A DNA stretch of 64,000 nucleotides from Rhizopus sp. PT2906. Taxonomy: Eukaryota; Mucoromycota; Mucoromycetes; Mucorales; Rhizopodaceae. The number at the start of each line of letters is the position of its first letter. Position 1 is the stretch's first letter. The translations under genes and the position numbers were made by a program. The notes beneath the pieces were generated by a model. The model was not told the DNA's origin, did not search any database, and was given only the letters and a program-made list of their open reading frames with translations. Location: the NCBI GenBank assembly GCA_025529335.1, contig JAMYHX010000104.1, positions 39,937 through 103,936 on the forward strand. The letters are read 5' to 3'. Positions 1 to 10,332 of the stretch are shown here, piece by piece.

Positions 1-75
1 GGGGATGCTGAATACATGGAGCAAGAGCTAACAAGAGTTAAATGTGCTATACTTTCTGCAGCACAACTTTTATAA
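1..75 (+). CDS. 3' end of an unidentified gene (partial)
   Basis: Frame 1 is open from the left edge and ends at a TAA at 73-75, giving the last 24 residues, which end in SAAQLL. The codons are balanced and the stop is followed by a T-rich stretch typical of a 3' UTR, so this is probably the tail of a plus-strand gene converging on the minus-strand gene that ends at 131. The fragment is too short to assign a family. Confidence 0.35.
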   Translation, partial: GDAEYMEQELTRVKCAILSAAQLL

Positions 76-130
76 AAGTTTGTTTTTTTCTTTCTTTTAT
101 TATGTGTAAAAAATGAGAAAGGGGAAAGTA

Positions 131-1985
131 TTATTTGTAAAGATTATAGGTACTTGTTCTCTTTTGTTGTTGATGAAGATGCTGGTTCGATCTATTTTGT
201 TGTTGCATCATGGGCATGAATTGTTGTTGTTGTTGTTGCTGTTGAATAGGTGTTGACATGCTGATGGTAGGTATGGGTGAACTTTCACTACGCATCATAG
301 TCATCCGAGGATCATAATACATGAGTGTACTAGAGGGCCTTTGCCCCATGGCATTTTGTCCTACAGGACGAAGCTTGTTGACGTTATAGTCACTTTTACT
401 TGCTCTTGTCATCTGATGATGCTGATGATGTTGTTGCATTTGTTGAAAGTTGATATTATGTGTACCCTGTTCTGGTAACTTGCTGAGAAAACCATCAGCA
501 AAGTTAGCCTTGGATGGATCTGGTACCTTCTTTCTATTTTTACGCGTTGCTGCCTTTTCCTCTTCCAATTGCATCATGAGATCCATTGCGGACACACTCT
601 TGCGATTCTTTTGCTTTTGCTGCTGTTGTTGTTGTTGCTGCTGCTGTTGTTGGAGCTGCATGGCTTGTTGATATTGTTGAAATTGAGCCATTTGAGCCAT
701 CTGTTGTGCCTGTGCCATCTGCATCATGTGTTGCATTTGCATATTATAGGCCATCTGCTGTTGTTGCTGGAGATAGGTATTATACATGTCCATTTCACTC
801 ACGGATCGGGGATAATTAGCACTAGAGGGTGTGGATATACGGAAGACAGGCTCTTCAATCAAATCGTCAGAAGGTGTCGTGCTACTCACGGTTGACCCTG
901 GAGTATCTACGTCCAAGACAGACATGCGCCATTGTTCGATTGGATGTTGTTGTTGTTGTTGCTGTTGGACTTCTTGAATGACATCGCCTGTACTCCTGGC
1001 TCTTCTGTGGACACTTGGACCGCGTTCTAACTGCTTTAATGTAGACATACGTCTTTCATACATATGTTGTTCGTGTTCTATATGATGCTATTATTACCAA
1101 ACACAATGCTGATAAAGAAGAGTATTACCTTTGTGTTCTACTTTCTCGACCTTTTTCTCCTCCTCCTCCTCTTCTTCTTCTTCTTCTTCTTCTTCTTCTT
1201 CTTCATCGTCTTGTTCTTCTTCTTCTTCAGAATCCTCATCATCACTCGGTTGTATCGTGCGTTTAGGCGCTTTCCCCTTTTCTTTGTTATTGCTATTGCC
1301 TATGACAATTTCAGGAGGAGGAATATTGATATCTAATTTGGGCGCTCCAGTACTAGTAGATGTAGTAGACAGTGGTTTCATATCCGGCTTAGGTGTCTGT
1401 GGTTGTCTATTAATGACCGTCTTTGGCTCTTGTTCTTCCCCTTCACTCTCACTTTCTTCTTCGTCCTCTTCCTCCTCCTCTTCTTCATCATCGCTCGGTA
1501 CAAAACGGCGGTTATTTTTAGTTATAGCTGAATGCATAATAACACCTAGAAAAATTAAAGTCACATGAATATCCAAGGAAAGAATTCAGAAGAAAAAAAA
1601 AAAAAAGAGACATACTTGATTTGTTATTTGATGAAATGGATGAGCTACTTGAGCTTTGAGGTCTATCGCTTGATCTTGTACGATTCATTGGAGCAGGAAG
1701 ATGGTGTTGCTGTGGATACGGTTGCTGTTGTAGTTGTTGCTGTTGTGGATATAGTTGCTGTGGATACTGTGGCGAGGGCTTTGGTTGCCTTGGCATATAC
1801 TTACGTCCCTTTTTGATAGATTGTGGATTCATTATTGAGTTCTTCATATCATCTGTAATATGAGATTGATGAAAGATAACACTCTTTGACCAAGGTTCTG
1901 CTTCAATTTCATCAGTATCAGGTGTCTTGATGGCTTTAGCGAGAGCGAGTCTTGACAAACTAACAGATACGTCTTCTAAAGACAT
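131..1985 (-). CDS. Gln/Met-rich protein with acidic tracts, function unknown
   Basis: Three exons join in frame: 1985-1616, 1545-1129 and 1077-131. Introns are 70 and 51 bp with GTATGT and GTAATA donors, giving 577 residues. The N-terminal exon starts MSLEDVSVSLSRLALAKAIK and continues into a Gln/Pro-rich segment. Exon 2 carries two long Asp/Glu runs separated by a basic/Pro linker. Exon 3 holds several poly-Gln and Met/Gln tracts. No catalytic motif, signal peptide or membrane segment is visible. Such low-complexity Q-rich and acidic proteins are often transcription- or RNA-associated in fungi, but that is only suggestive. The reverse strand of these tracts gives long poly-Leu and poly-Ser shadow frames that are not genes. 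I do not recognise an ortholog. Confidence 0.75.
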
Positions 1986-2832
1986 TGTTTATTTTTTGGA
2001 GGGAAAAAGAAAGAGAAAGAGAATAATAAAGAAAAGGGGGGAAGAAAAAATGCCACAGAAGAGTTTTTGTTTAATTGTCTGAGATTAGAAATGATGAATG
2101 GTGAACAACCAAAAAAAGATGTAAAGGTTTATTTTTACTGTTATTATTTTTAGAAAAGAAAGAAAGAAAGAGAAACATATTTGCGAGCGCTATTCTCCAT
2201 TTATGAAGATGTATCCGAGAGATTGTCGATAAAATTCAAAGAGAGAAAAAAAAGCCATTGCATTCTTTTTTTATAATATTCTGTATAATGGAATATGGAT
2301 AAACCATTGTTGCTCCAATTTATCACATGAGCTTCAAGTAATCTATTCGCTTGGCACAAATAAAAAGCATACGTGTTTCATGTTTCTTTCTCTCTCTCTC
2401 TTTCTTTGTCACTTTCTGTATCCCGCGACTTTTGGTTTCCTTTTTCTTCATTTCTCCACAATCCATTAATAAGTCCGCACCCCTTCCAATGGCTCTAAAC
2501 GTGGCCCTCCGATGAATATGACCAACCTCAAGTGCCGCATTACAGCTCGTATACGGCTCGTTCATGCACGCGCAAACAAAGGCAAAAAGACCCTTTTGTC
2601 TTTTAAACCTAACAAGGGGGATCTTTCCTTATTTGGAGATTCACCAAATTATGTAATTAGCACTAATTAATAGGCATTATTTTTCTTCCATGTGTCTTCC
2701 ATTATGCTTTTCTTTTCTGCAACCATGTGTGTGTAAGATAACTCTCATTCCAGTTGAAACTAGACTAAAAACGGAATGATTTTTTTTATTATAAGCTACA
2801 ATACATGCGCTTTCTTTGTTTACAACACTTTT
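1986..2832. other. Intergenic: promoter of the Q-rich gene and 3' flank of the bZIP gene
   Basis: The 847 bp contain A-rich and CT-rich stretches (for example CTCTCTCTCTCT near 2390) expected in a fungal 5' flank for the minus-strand gene starting at 1985. An 80-codon minus frame at 2323-2565 has no intron logic, homology or neighbour support. No other feature seen. Confidence 0.5.
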
Positions 2833-3556
2833 TTAATTTTCATTCCATCCATTTCGTTTCATAATGTCTTCCAAATACTTTATCCTCTTTTTATATTCGG
2901 CTTCTTTAGCGTACAAACTCTTTTTCTCTGATTCCAAAACTGCATTATTCAAGATTAATTTGGCATTCTCCGCCTGCAGAGTAGCTACCCTCGTTTCGAG
3001 TTGATCCACTTTTAATAATTTCTTCAACCTTGATCTTCTTGCTGCATCTGTATTCTATAAATGAAAAAGGAGAAATTGAGAACAGATAGAGAACAAAATA
3101 ATTAAGGTTTTACCTTTCTTCGTTTCAATATGTCTTCATCAACCTTACCATCCTCAGACGGTTCAGGTTCGGGTAACTTTCTGATGCCTCTCGGTTTAGG
3201 CAGTGGCCTTGACAGCTTGAACTCTTCGACGGGTTCCTTTTCTGGATGTAGCTCAACTGGTGGTTTATCATTACCGCCCCAGGAGATATTGAATACGTTA
3301 TTGTCTTGTCTGTTATTTGCTTGTGCTGACGATGTGCTTGCTGAAGTCGCTGATGTTAAGTCATCGAGTGTTTGTTTTTCATAGATTAGCTTGGATAGTG
3401 AAGGACTATTGTTTATTACGTTTGCCTCTTCCGAACCAGGAATAGAAAGTGTATTGATATTGTCCCAAAGTAATTCAGGCTTTAGTTCGGCTGATTCCAA
3501 GGGTGGAAACAATTGATGTCGGCTATTCTCATTAAAATCAATATTATTGTGGTTAC

Positions 3557-3595
<39 letters not shown>

Positions 3596-3596
3596 T
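2833..3596 (-). CDS. bZIP transcription factor, Gcn4/CPC1-like
   Basis: Two exons, 3596-3114 and 3054-2833, join at AAG|AAT across a 59-bp intron with GTAAAA donor, giving 234 residues. The C-terminus reads as a classical bZIP: the basic region NTDAARRSRLKK matches the Gcn4 signature NTEAARRSRARK, and it is followed by a leucine zipper with heptad Leu/Val/Asn positions (LETRVATL, LILNNAVLE, YLEDIM). The N-terminus starts in a poly-Asn run. It is followed by acidic/hydrophobic segments that could be activation regions, including a WGG segment. Gcn4/CPC1 proteins bind TGACTCA-like sites and activate amino-acid biosynthesis genes during starvation; the assignment to this class rests on the DNA-contact residues. 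Several short uORFs precede the start, the hallmark of Gcn4-type translational control. Orthology rather than class membership is inferred. Confidence 0.88.
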
Positions 3597-3623
3597 ATTA
3601 ACAAAAGAACGAGAAGAGTGAAA

Positions 3624-3769
3624 TCAAGTTGGCATTATAATAAAAAACAAAAGAAGAAGAAAAAAAAAAATAAAGGAACAAAGAAGAAAAGACGAAGGCA
3701 AGGTGAGAGAGTCACGAATAAAAAAAAAAAAAGTGTCACATAATGCGTTTGTTTATTTTAATCATACAT
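3624..3769 (-). promoter_or_regulatory. Cluster of four short uORFs upstream of the bZIP gene
   Basis: Reading the minus strand towards the bZIP start at 3596, four upstream ATGs occur. ATG at 3769 encodes M-Y-D then stop (ends 3758). ATG at 3765 encodes nine codons ending at 3736. ATG at 3741 is immediately followed by TGA (ends 3736) and lies in frame with the previous one. ATG at 3635 encodes M-P-T then stop (ends 3624). All terminate before the main start, and the last shares its frame with the main ORF, so its TGA isolates the main ATG. How many lie inside the transcript depends on the unknown transcription start. The layout resembles the inhibitory uORFs of yeast GCN4 and Neurospora cpc-1. 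Confidence 0.55.
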
Positions 3770-3833
3770 GGATATTTACACGAAAAGACAGATACATAAA
3801 GATGAAGGTATACACAATGAATAAATAAATATA

Positions 3834-5497
3834 TTAATGGGCTAAACGACCAGTGTAGCTAAGCCTCTTACTTCTTCTTTCTTGTACCATCGCCAACACC
3901 CTCTTGGCTGACTCTGTTGCCTTTTCTTTTTCTGTCTTTACAGGCTCCATCGTATGTCGCTTATTGTCAGTTGACAGATAAGACAGACGCTTTCTGATAT
4001 CTTCTACACTGCTATTACGCTTTAGGGATGATCTATTGTTCAATTTATCTTGAGTAATACGTGTTGATACACGAGGTTCATTGACAACAACTGGCTTCTT
4101 TAAAGACCATCTTTCTGTGCTATCTCTCTTTTGTGCGCGATTTAGATAAGAAAGAGCAATATCTCTGTCTGTCTTGTCTTCCCTTGGGCGTGCTGTGATA
4201 TCATGAACACTAGCCCTTGGACGAGCCAGATAGGTCTCTGTCTTGTACTTGTTATCTTCGCTTGTTCTTCTGGGACGGCTCACGGTATCTTCGCTTGTTC
4301 TTCTCGAACGATTCATACTATCTTCACTGATTCTTCTGGGATGAGCCAAATAGCTTTCAACGTTCATTTGAGACATTCTCCTTGTGCGACTCACATCATC
4401 TTGCTGTCTAGACGAACGACGAGCCATTCCTCTTGGTTGCTCTTCGCTTGCTCTTCTTAATGAATAGTTCTCGACCCTGGGCCTCTCCTGAGCCTCACTG
4501 TTGGTTCTCTTGGTTCGGGTCAAGTAATTATAATTTGTGACCACAGGTCGTACAATAGGCGATTTAGTTAAATCAGGCACGTTCTTTTTTATGATACCCT
4601 GATCTATATTGGGTTCATTATAGCCCTGTCTGTGATAGACAACTTCCCTGTTGCGATCCAAACATTGACTATATCGCTTAGATGGAGGAGAAGGAGGGTC
4701 ATAATAGACGTCATTTGAGTGAGAGGATGAGGTTGTAGTCGAATTGCCTGAGCTTCGTGAAGGTGCCATTGATTGGCTAGTCTTTTCAAGAGTGTAACGT
4801 GGAACAGAAGGCTCACATGAGTTACGAAAGTGCTGTAGAAGAGAACTTCTTCGTTTCATGAATGCTTCACTATCGCGTTTGAGACGTTCGTAAGCTTTAG
4901 AGTCTATCTCTTTTAGTTGATCTAAATAGACTTGTTCCATTTGTCGTTCTCTGATATATGACTGTTCAAGTGCTGATAATAGTTGACTTTTTCTATCTTC
5001 ATTATTTGTATTACGTCTGGTTGATGTCTTGAAGCTAAAAAAGTTACAGATTAATAATAATACTAATATAAAAAAGGGGAGAAAACTTTTACTCTTGAAT
5101 GTTTGTCGTACGAGATGGAAATTTGATGCTACTGTTTGGTCTTGAGGATAGTAAATCGTCCATATCGTAATGACCCATAAACTCACGAAGGTCACTGTGG
5201 ACAAGGTCATCAACGGTAGCGGTATCTAATGATATTGGTTATGTTTCAACATTATTATGCAATTTTATTATTACCTTTCAAGTTCCTGAATAACTGAACA
5301 CTTTCAGCATAAGGTGAAGAAGTGGCTCTATATTTATTAGGAGTTGGTGTGACTAAAGAACGGGTCAACTCGTCTAGTTGACTATCGTCAATACTGGATA
5401 AACTGATAAGTTGAGATGATTCTTCATTGAAAATATCATCTAAATCCTCTAGTTCGTTTGGATCATACGCATAAAGCGACCTCTCAAAGATGGACAT
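3834..5497 (-). CDS. Basic protein with many R-R/K-x-S sites, function unknown
   Basis: Three exons join in frame: 5497-5275, 5225-5093 and 5034-3834, giving 518 residues. The first 80 residues are acidic and hydrophobic. A Glu/Gln-rich region (about residues 130-180, SALEQSYIRERQMEQVYLDQL) is likely coiled coil. The C-terminal half is strongly basic and contains a series of RRxS, RRxT and KRxS sites (RRAS, RRSS, RRMS, RRIS, two RRTS, KRDS, KRNS, KRLS). They often sit in a degenerate repeat of the type R-R-T/I-S-E-D. These are consensus sites for PKA and related basophilic kinases. No enzyme fold, signal peptide or TM helix is seen. It ends 237 bp upstream of the bZIP start, so its 3' flank overlaps that gene's promoter and leader. 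I do not recognise a family. Confidence 0.75.
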
Positions 5498-5868
5498 TTT
5501 TATATATGAAAAATATTAAAGGAAGAGAAAAAAAGGGGGATAAAAGAAAAAGAAGAAAAAAAGGAATTATTACAATAAAAAAAAATCATCTGTGCGGTGA
5601 TTTAAATCATATGTAATATTACAAAAAAAGCACTGTTACAATGAAAATCATTATTGAGCTATTTTTTTTAAAATTCGAGACTCTAATGATGATTATTGTT
5701 ATTGTTGTTTGAAGGAAATGTAACTCATTTTTTTTTTGGGTCAATCGCAAAATAACCTCTTTGTTATTTGTATGTCAAAATAAATATGCTCTCTTTTTTT
5801 TGCGCTATTTTCATAAATTGTATATAAATTTACTTATTTTTCCCTTTCTTTTTCTTTTTTTTCTTAAA
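5498..5868. promoter_or_regulatory. Divergent intergenic region
   Basis: The 371 bp separate the minus-strand gene starting at 5497 from the plus-strand copper-fist gene starting at 5869, so both promoters should lie here. It is AT-rich with poly-A and poly-T runs. I see no exact match to the yeast Mac1 core TTTGCTC; a T-run followed by GCGCT near 5790-5805 is the nearest resemblance and is weak. Confidence 0.4.
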
Positions 5869-6217
5869 ATGATTATTATTAACAATATAAAATACGCTTG
5901 TGAAAGTAAGAAGAATAAAGGAAAAGATTGAACTTTTATTAACGATTTTTAGAATGCATACAAGTAACTAAATATTTATAAATTAAAAAACAATGCATTA
6001 AGTTGTATTTTAGGGACATAGATCATCTCGTTGTGATCATAGAGAAAGAAAATTAGTTGCAGTTAGAAAGAAAGGAAGACCGATTAGTCAATGTGATAGT
6101 TGTAGAGAGAAAAGAAAGATTAAACAGATTCATCAAAAATGTGAATGTTTGTTAAAGAAGAAATCAAGACTTACATCCACTCGTCGCATCATGTCTATCG
6201 AAGCTTTACTTGTCTAA
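5869..6217 (+). CDS. Minimal copper-fist DNA-binding protein with 11-nt micro-exon
   Basis: Three exons join in frame: 5869-5905, an 11-nt micro-exon 5953-5963, and 6014-6217, giving 83 residues. Donors are GTAAGA and GTAACT; acceptors are TTTTTAG and ATTTTAG. The product has every expected copper-fist element in order: KYACEKCIQGHRSSRC, then DHRERKL, the KKGRP minor-groove motif, QCDSCREKR, and HQKCEC. The micro-exon supplies the second Cys and Ile of the CxxCI motif, so the domain is complete only if it is included. Copper-fist proteins (Ace1, Mac1, Cuf1) are copper-sensing transcription factors; the domain is normally the first 60 residues of a 200-400-residue protein. Here only about 23 residues follow it, without a second Cys cluster or an obvious activation domain. 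It could be a compact regulator, a truncated copy, or a gene with a further 3' exon I cannot see. Confidence 0.8.
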
Positions 6218-6356
6218 TATCAATCTCACATGCTTACATTATATACCACGCATCTCTTTTATATAAAGAGTCAATTTTTGTAAAATTACCTCAAATAAAT
6301 CAATATTCTCTAATCGCGTTCATTTCCTTACATGTAAAATGCGCTTTTTGAGCTGT

Positions 6357-6402
<46 letters not shown>

Positions 6403-8530
6403 TACATACATATGAAGCCAGAAGCTAATTGAATACCGCAACTTATTCACTAAACTCGATTTACACGCTCATACAAAGAATAAGAAAGAAGACAGAGTAT
6501 CCTGCGAGGCAGCAAATCTTTTGCTTTTAGTCTCTTTCTACACTAAGCCATTTAAAGTCAAATACCCCCTAACTCTCTTTCTCCCCATTTCTTTTTTTCC
6601 TTTTTTCCACTTCAACGTGACAACATAGAAATATGCTCATCATACATCATCATTGTTTGTTATTTATCAGCTGTTTTTTCCTATCTTTACTTATGAATCT
6701 ATTGATCCAAGACTGTCATTAAGCTTCATTTTGTACTTAAAAAAGCTTAAAATGTTCCTTGGAATGACATAAGAAAAGAGGAGAAAGGGGTAAATCGGCA
6801 CAAACACACGCACACGCTTATACGCTCTAATCGGATGTTTAACTTGATAGTGCTCAGACGGACATAGGGCTAAACAAAGTAACTATATAGCCATGTTCTC
6901 GCCTATTAACAGAGTTTCCTGTTGAAGGAAAAGGATGAGTTAATAGGATTATGTATCCATAATTGATATAGTTCAATTAATACTGATTTATTGTTAATAT
7001 CTGCATTGACATCACGCTGTAATACATATTACTTTAAATGTTAGTACGTATGCATAGATCCTCACTATTTCCCTCTGAATAGCTGCGCTTATTTTCTCCA
7101 ATATCACCAGTAAACGTTTTTATTATCTGCCTGTTGCTGAACAAGTAGCCTCGTATTTCTCTGTGACGATATATTTTGAAGTTGTAAATCACAAGTAGAG
7201 TGCAAAATTGATATAGTTTTTGATAAAACTCTTAATTGAGGCGCCATTGTTTGCGTTATTTTGCATGGGATCATAAGCAGGTTGTTCTCTGTTTTTATCT
7301 TTTGTTTTGTGCTTGCCATACAAATCCCAGGTCTAAATCTGTTAAATGCGTTGATATATTACTGTACTGGCCATGCTTGCCGTCTACTTTTGTGGACACG
7401 CATATCATTCAAATTATATCCAGTTGACCTAAACATGTCACTAGATTGTACAAAGCGTACCAAAGCAAATGTATCTGAATCGATGTAAACAATGTGACCA
7501 GTTAAGCCGAGTCCAAATAATTCCTTGGCTTAAGGACAAAGACCTTTTGTCCAATTGATGAAATACACTCGTCTCAGTAACAACTTTTCTTTGTCATAAT
7601 AAAATGCTACATACAGAGCGTATGTAACAAATCTACTGCCCTTAACTAATAAAAAGCGCTCAGTGCCTTTAATAAGCGTTAACATGACTCCGTGAACGAG
7701 TCTTTTAGAAATTATTCATACATAGAGATATCGCTTGATTACCTTGAGACGTCAGTTTACATCGTGTCGACTGTTGAGAACGTATCAAAAATTACTATAA
7801 ATTCAAGTATCAAACAATAAAAAAGAGGTGATCAACAAACAAAAGACCAAATCCTGTACATGAAATATGGTCAACAAGACTACAGTAGTGCAAGATCACT
7901 ATTGTGTCCCTTTTTATATCGTGACAAAGGTTTATGTGGTTGAACAAAACCTTGGCCCAAGTGGTTAAAGTAAATGCAAGAAAAGCTTCCATTTGTACTA
8001 AATCCTTGCAAACTAAATCATTAGAATTTTGAATATCCCAACTTTACAGTTCTTTCTCTTTGAAAAGTTAAGAAGCAGCTAGTGGTACTAAAAGCCATAG
8101 TGGTGAATGTGAGCAATCTTTCGTGTTTAGAAGATTGTAAGCTTTTTTACTCATCAATCGTCATAGTAAACACGGTCTGTCCCCATTGCTTTCAAATTAT
8201 TGTAAGTAAGAGTACCCATTCTCTTGTAAGTGTACAATATTGATTTTCACTGTGTCCTAAAAACATTTTCTAATAGTCTGCTTTCAGGTATGAGCAAACA
8301 AACACTTTACATTTGAACAAATTTAAAGGCCGTTTAAATGCTTGTGAATTAAGCAAAGCAGCAAGTCACGCCGACGTCACAATATTTTTTTCAGAATCTA
8401 CGCGTTTTTTATCACTTCATTGTCGTCCTTTCCCTTTCTCTTTATTCAAAAATAAGACTGATTTCAAAAAATGTGTACGTGTATTTATAGAACATGGAAA
8501 ACCCCTTTGTGCTAATGGCATGATTTATAG
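6218..8530. other. Long non-coding stretch between copper-fist and NSP1 genes
   Basis: About 2.3 kb with only short frames (for example 7104-7319 minus, 7261-7488 plus) that have frequent stops nearby, no motifs and no plausible splice chains. A dinucleotide repeat lies at 6360-6392. The last few hundred bases should hold the NSP1 promoter and possibly its undetected first exon. Confidence 0.5.
6360..6392. repeat. (AC)n microsatellite
   Basis: About 16 uninterrupted AC units, followed by degenerate TATACACACATACATACATA. It lies in non-coding DNA 140 bp after the copper-fist stop. Confidence 0.95.
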
Positions 8531-8537
8531 CTTTTAG

Positions 8538-10247
8538 TTTTGGAGCTAATAACAGCAATACAAATAAACCTGCTACAGCTGGTTTTTCATTTGGTAGAAA
8601 AAAACATAGAAGGAAAGATTAGCAAAAGAAAACTAAAAAAGAAAGGAAATTAGGCACAGGCAGCAACACAGCATCCGGTACAGGAGGCTTTGGCTTTGGA
8701 ACACCTACATCTGCTCCTGCAACAGGTACATTTGGCTCAACCACCACCGCACCAAGCACTGGTTTTGGCAGCACAGGAGGCTTTGGTGGACTTGGTGCTG
8801 CTTCTTCTGCTCCCAGTACAAACAGTACTTTTGGTGGATTTGGCGCTACTTCTTCTGCTCCCACTACAACCACTAATACTACTACTACGCCAAACACCTT
8901 TGGTGGATTCGGCTCTACTCCTGCAACCACAACTAGTTCTACACCAACTTTCGGAGGCTTTGGAACCACTAGTTCGACACCTGCTAGTACTGCTGGCACT
9001 ACTGCTACAGCTACCACTGGATTTGGCGGTTTTGGTGCAGCTGCTTCTAAACCTGCCACTGGCTTCGGTGCTACGACAACTGCACCATCCACTACTGGCT
9101 TTTCATTTGGCACACCTGCAACATCTGCAGCCACTTCAACACCTTCTACAACTACTGCTCCTTTAACTGGATTTGGTTTTGGTGGTCCTGCTAGTTCCAC
9201 AGCCACCACTACGGCTAGTAAACCTTCATTTAGCTTTGGAACAACCGCACCAGCATCAACCACAGCAACATCCACACCCGCTACAACAACCACTGCTTCC
9301 ATTTCAACAGGCGGATTTGGAGGATTTGGTCAAAAGACAGATGGTGAATGAATTAATCGATTGATGTTGACAATTGTTTAGAATTAACCTTTTTTTAAAA
9401 TATTTAGCCAAACCTGCTACTACAGGCACTACTCCCACTACTACTTCTACTACCACTGCAGGACAGCAACCTGCGCTTACAACACAACCTGCCGTGTCTA
9501 AACCTGTGTCGGTGCCTACACCATCTACCTTGAAAAACAAAACGATGGAAGAGATCCTTAATTTCTGGACAAAGGAATTGGAGAAACAAACAAAAGATTT
9601 CCACAAGCAAGCAACCCAAGTTTCTCAATGGGATCAACAATTGATAGAAAATGGAAACAAGGTTTTTACATACATATTTTTCATTGCTTTGCTTTACTCA
9701 TCTTTTTTTTTTAAAAAAAAAAAAAAGATTGCTGCTCTTCACGAGAACGTTAAAAAGGTTGAACTTCTTCAACAAGAAATTGATTCTAATCTGGGCTACA
9801 TCAACACCCAACAGGAAGAATTAAGCTCACTTCTTGATCAGTATGAGAAGCAAATCAAGGATGTCTTTAATGAAAGCAATCTTCAACAGCCTATGCAATC
9901 AGCCGATACACAAAGAGAAAAGGCTTACGGTTTAGCAGAAAGCCTCAACAGTCAATTGGATGATGTTAACAGAAACTTGAATATCATGGTTGAAGAAATT
10001 AACAAGATGGGTACCACTAAACAATCTGCTGGTGATGAAGACGATGTGGTATGTCTTTGAATATGTATATGCATATTCATATACTCACCTCTTTTTTTTT
10101 CCCTAGGTCGGTCAAATTGTTCAAATTCTTAATTCTCACTTATCTTCCTTACAATGGATTGATACTCATTCTGCAAAGTTGCAAAACAAAATTCAGGAAG
10201 TTAGTAAATTACATGGAGAAGTTGCGTCCAATGTTCACTTTCATTAA
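8538..10247 (+). CDS. NSP1: Nucleoporin NSP1 (Nup62 family), 5' end unresolved
   Basis: Readable exons join in frame: 8538-8593, 8654-9343, 9408-9661, 9728-10048 and 10107-10247. The N-terminal half is an FG-repeat domain with many GFG, GGFG and SFG motifs spaced by Thr/Ser/Ala-rich linkers. From about 9540 follows the Nsp1_C coiled-coil region (EEILNFWTKELEKQTKDF, then heptad-rich sequence), ending SNVHFH. Nsp1/Nup62 anchors in the central nuclear-pore channel through the coiled coil with Nup54/58- and Nup82-type partners, while the FG part forms the permeability barrier. The first readable exon starts after an AG at 8530 or 8537; the frame is closed by a TGA just upstream, so a short first exon with the initiator ATG must lie further 5' and I could not identify it. 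The stop is 85 bp from the convergent SEC72 stop. Confidence 0.88.
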
Positions 10248-10332
10248 ATATAATTCCACCTTTTTTTTTTTCTTCCTTTCTTTGAATAAACTATGCATAA
10301 ATAACCAATTGTTTTATTTGTGAGAGAAGCTT

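Noticed and set aside
450..895. Overlapping plus-strand frames with poly-Leu, poly-Val and poly-Cys
   Set aside because: They are the reverse strand of the poly-Gln coding tracts in the minus-strand gene; no start context or splice sites of their own.
1131..1568. Plus-strand poly-Ser frame
   Set aside because: Reverse complement of the GAA/GAG tracts encoding the acidic runs; low complexity only.
2323..2565. Minus frame in the intergenic region
   Set aside because: Low-complexity Lys/Glu sequence with no homology, lying in a promoter.
8313..8537. Possible first exon of NSP1
   Set aside because: The frame ends in a stop at the exon boundary and does not lead into the FG frame; no splice donor gives a clean MAFSFG- or MSFG-type start.
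8690..9166. Plus-strand Leu-rich frame overlapping the NSP1 FG region
   Set aside because: A +1 shadow of the same repeats; the FG frame has proper splice continuity into the coiled coil.
8619..9302. Long minus-strand frame antisense to NSP1, Val/Ala/Pro-rich
   Set aside because: Generated by the regular Thr/Gly/Ser codons of the FG repeats; no ATG context, and its composition is an exact mirror of the FG domain.
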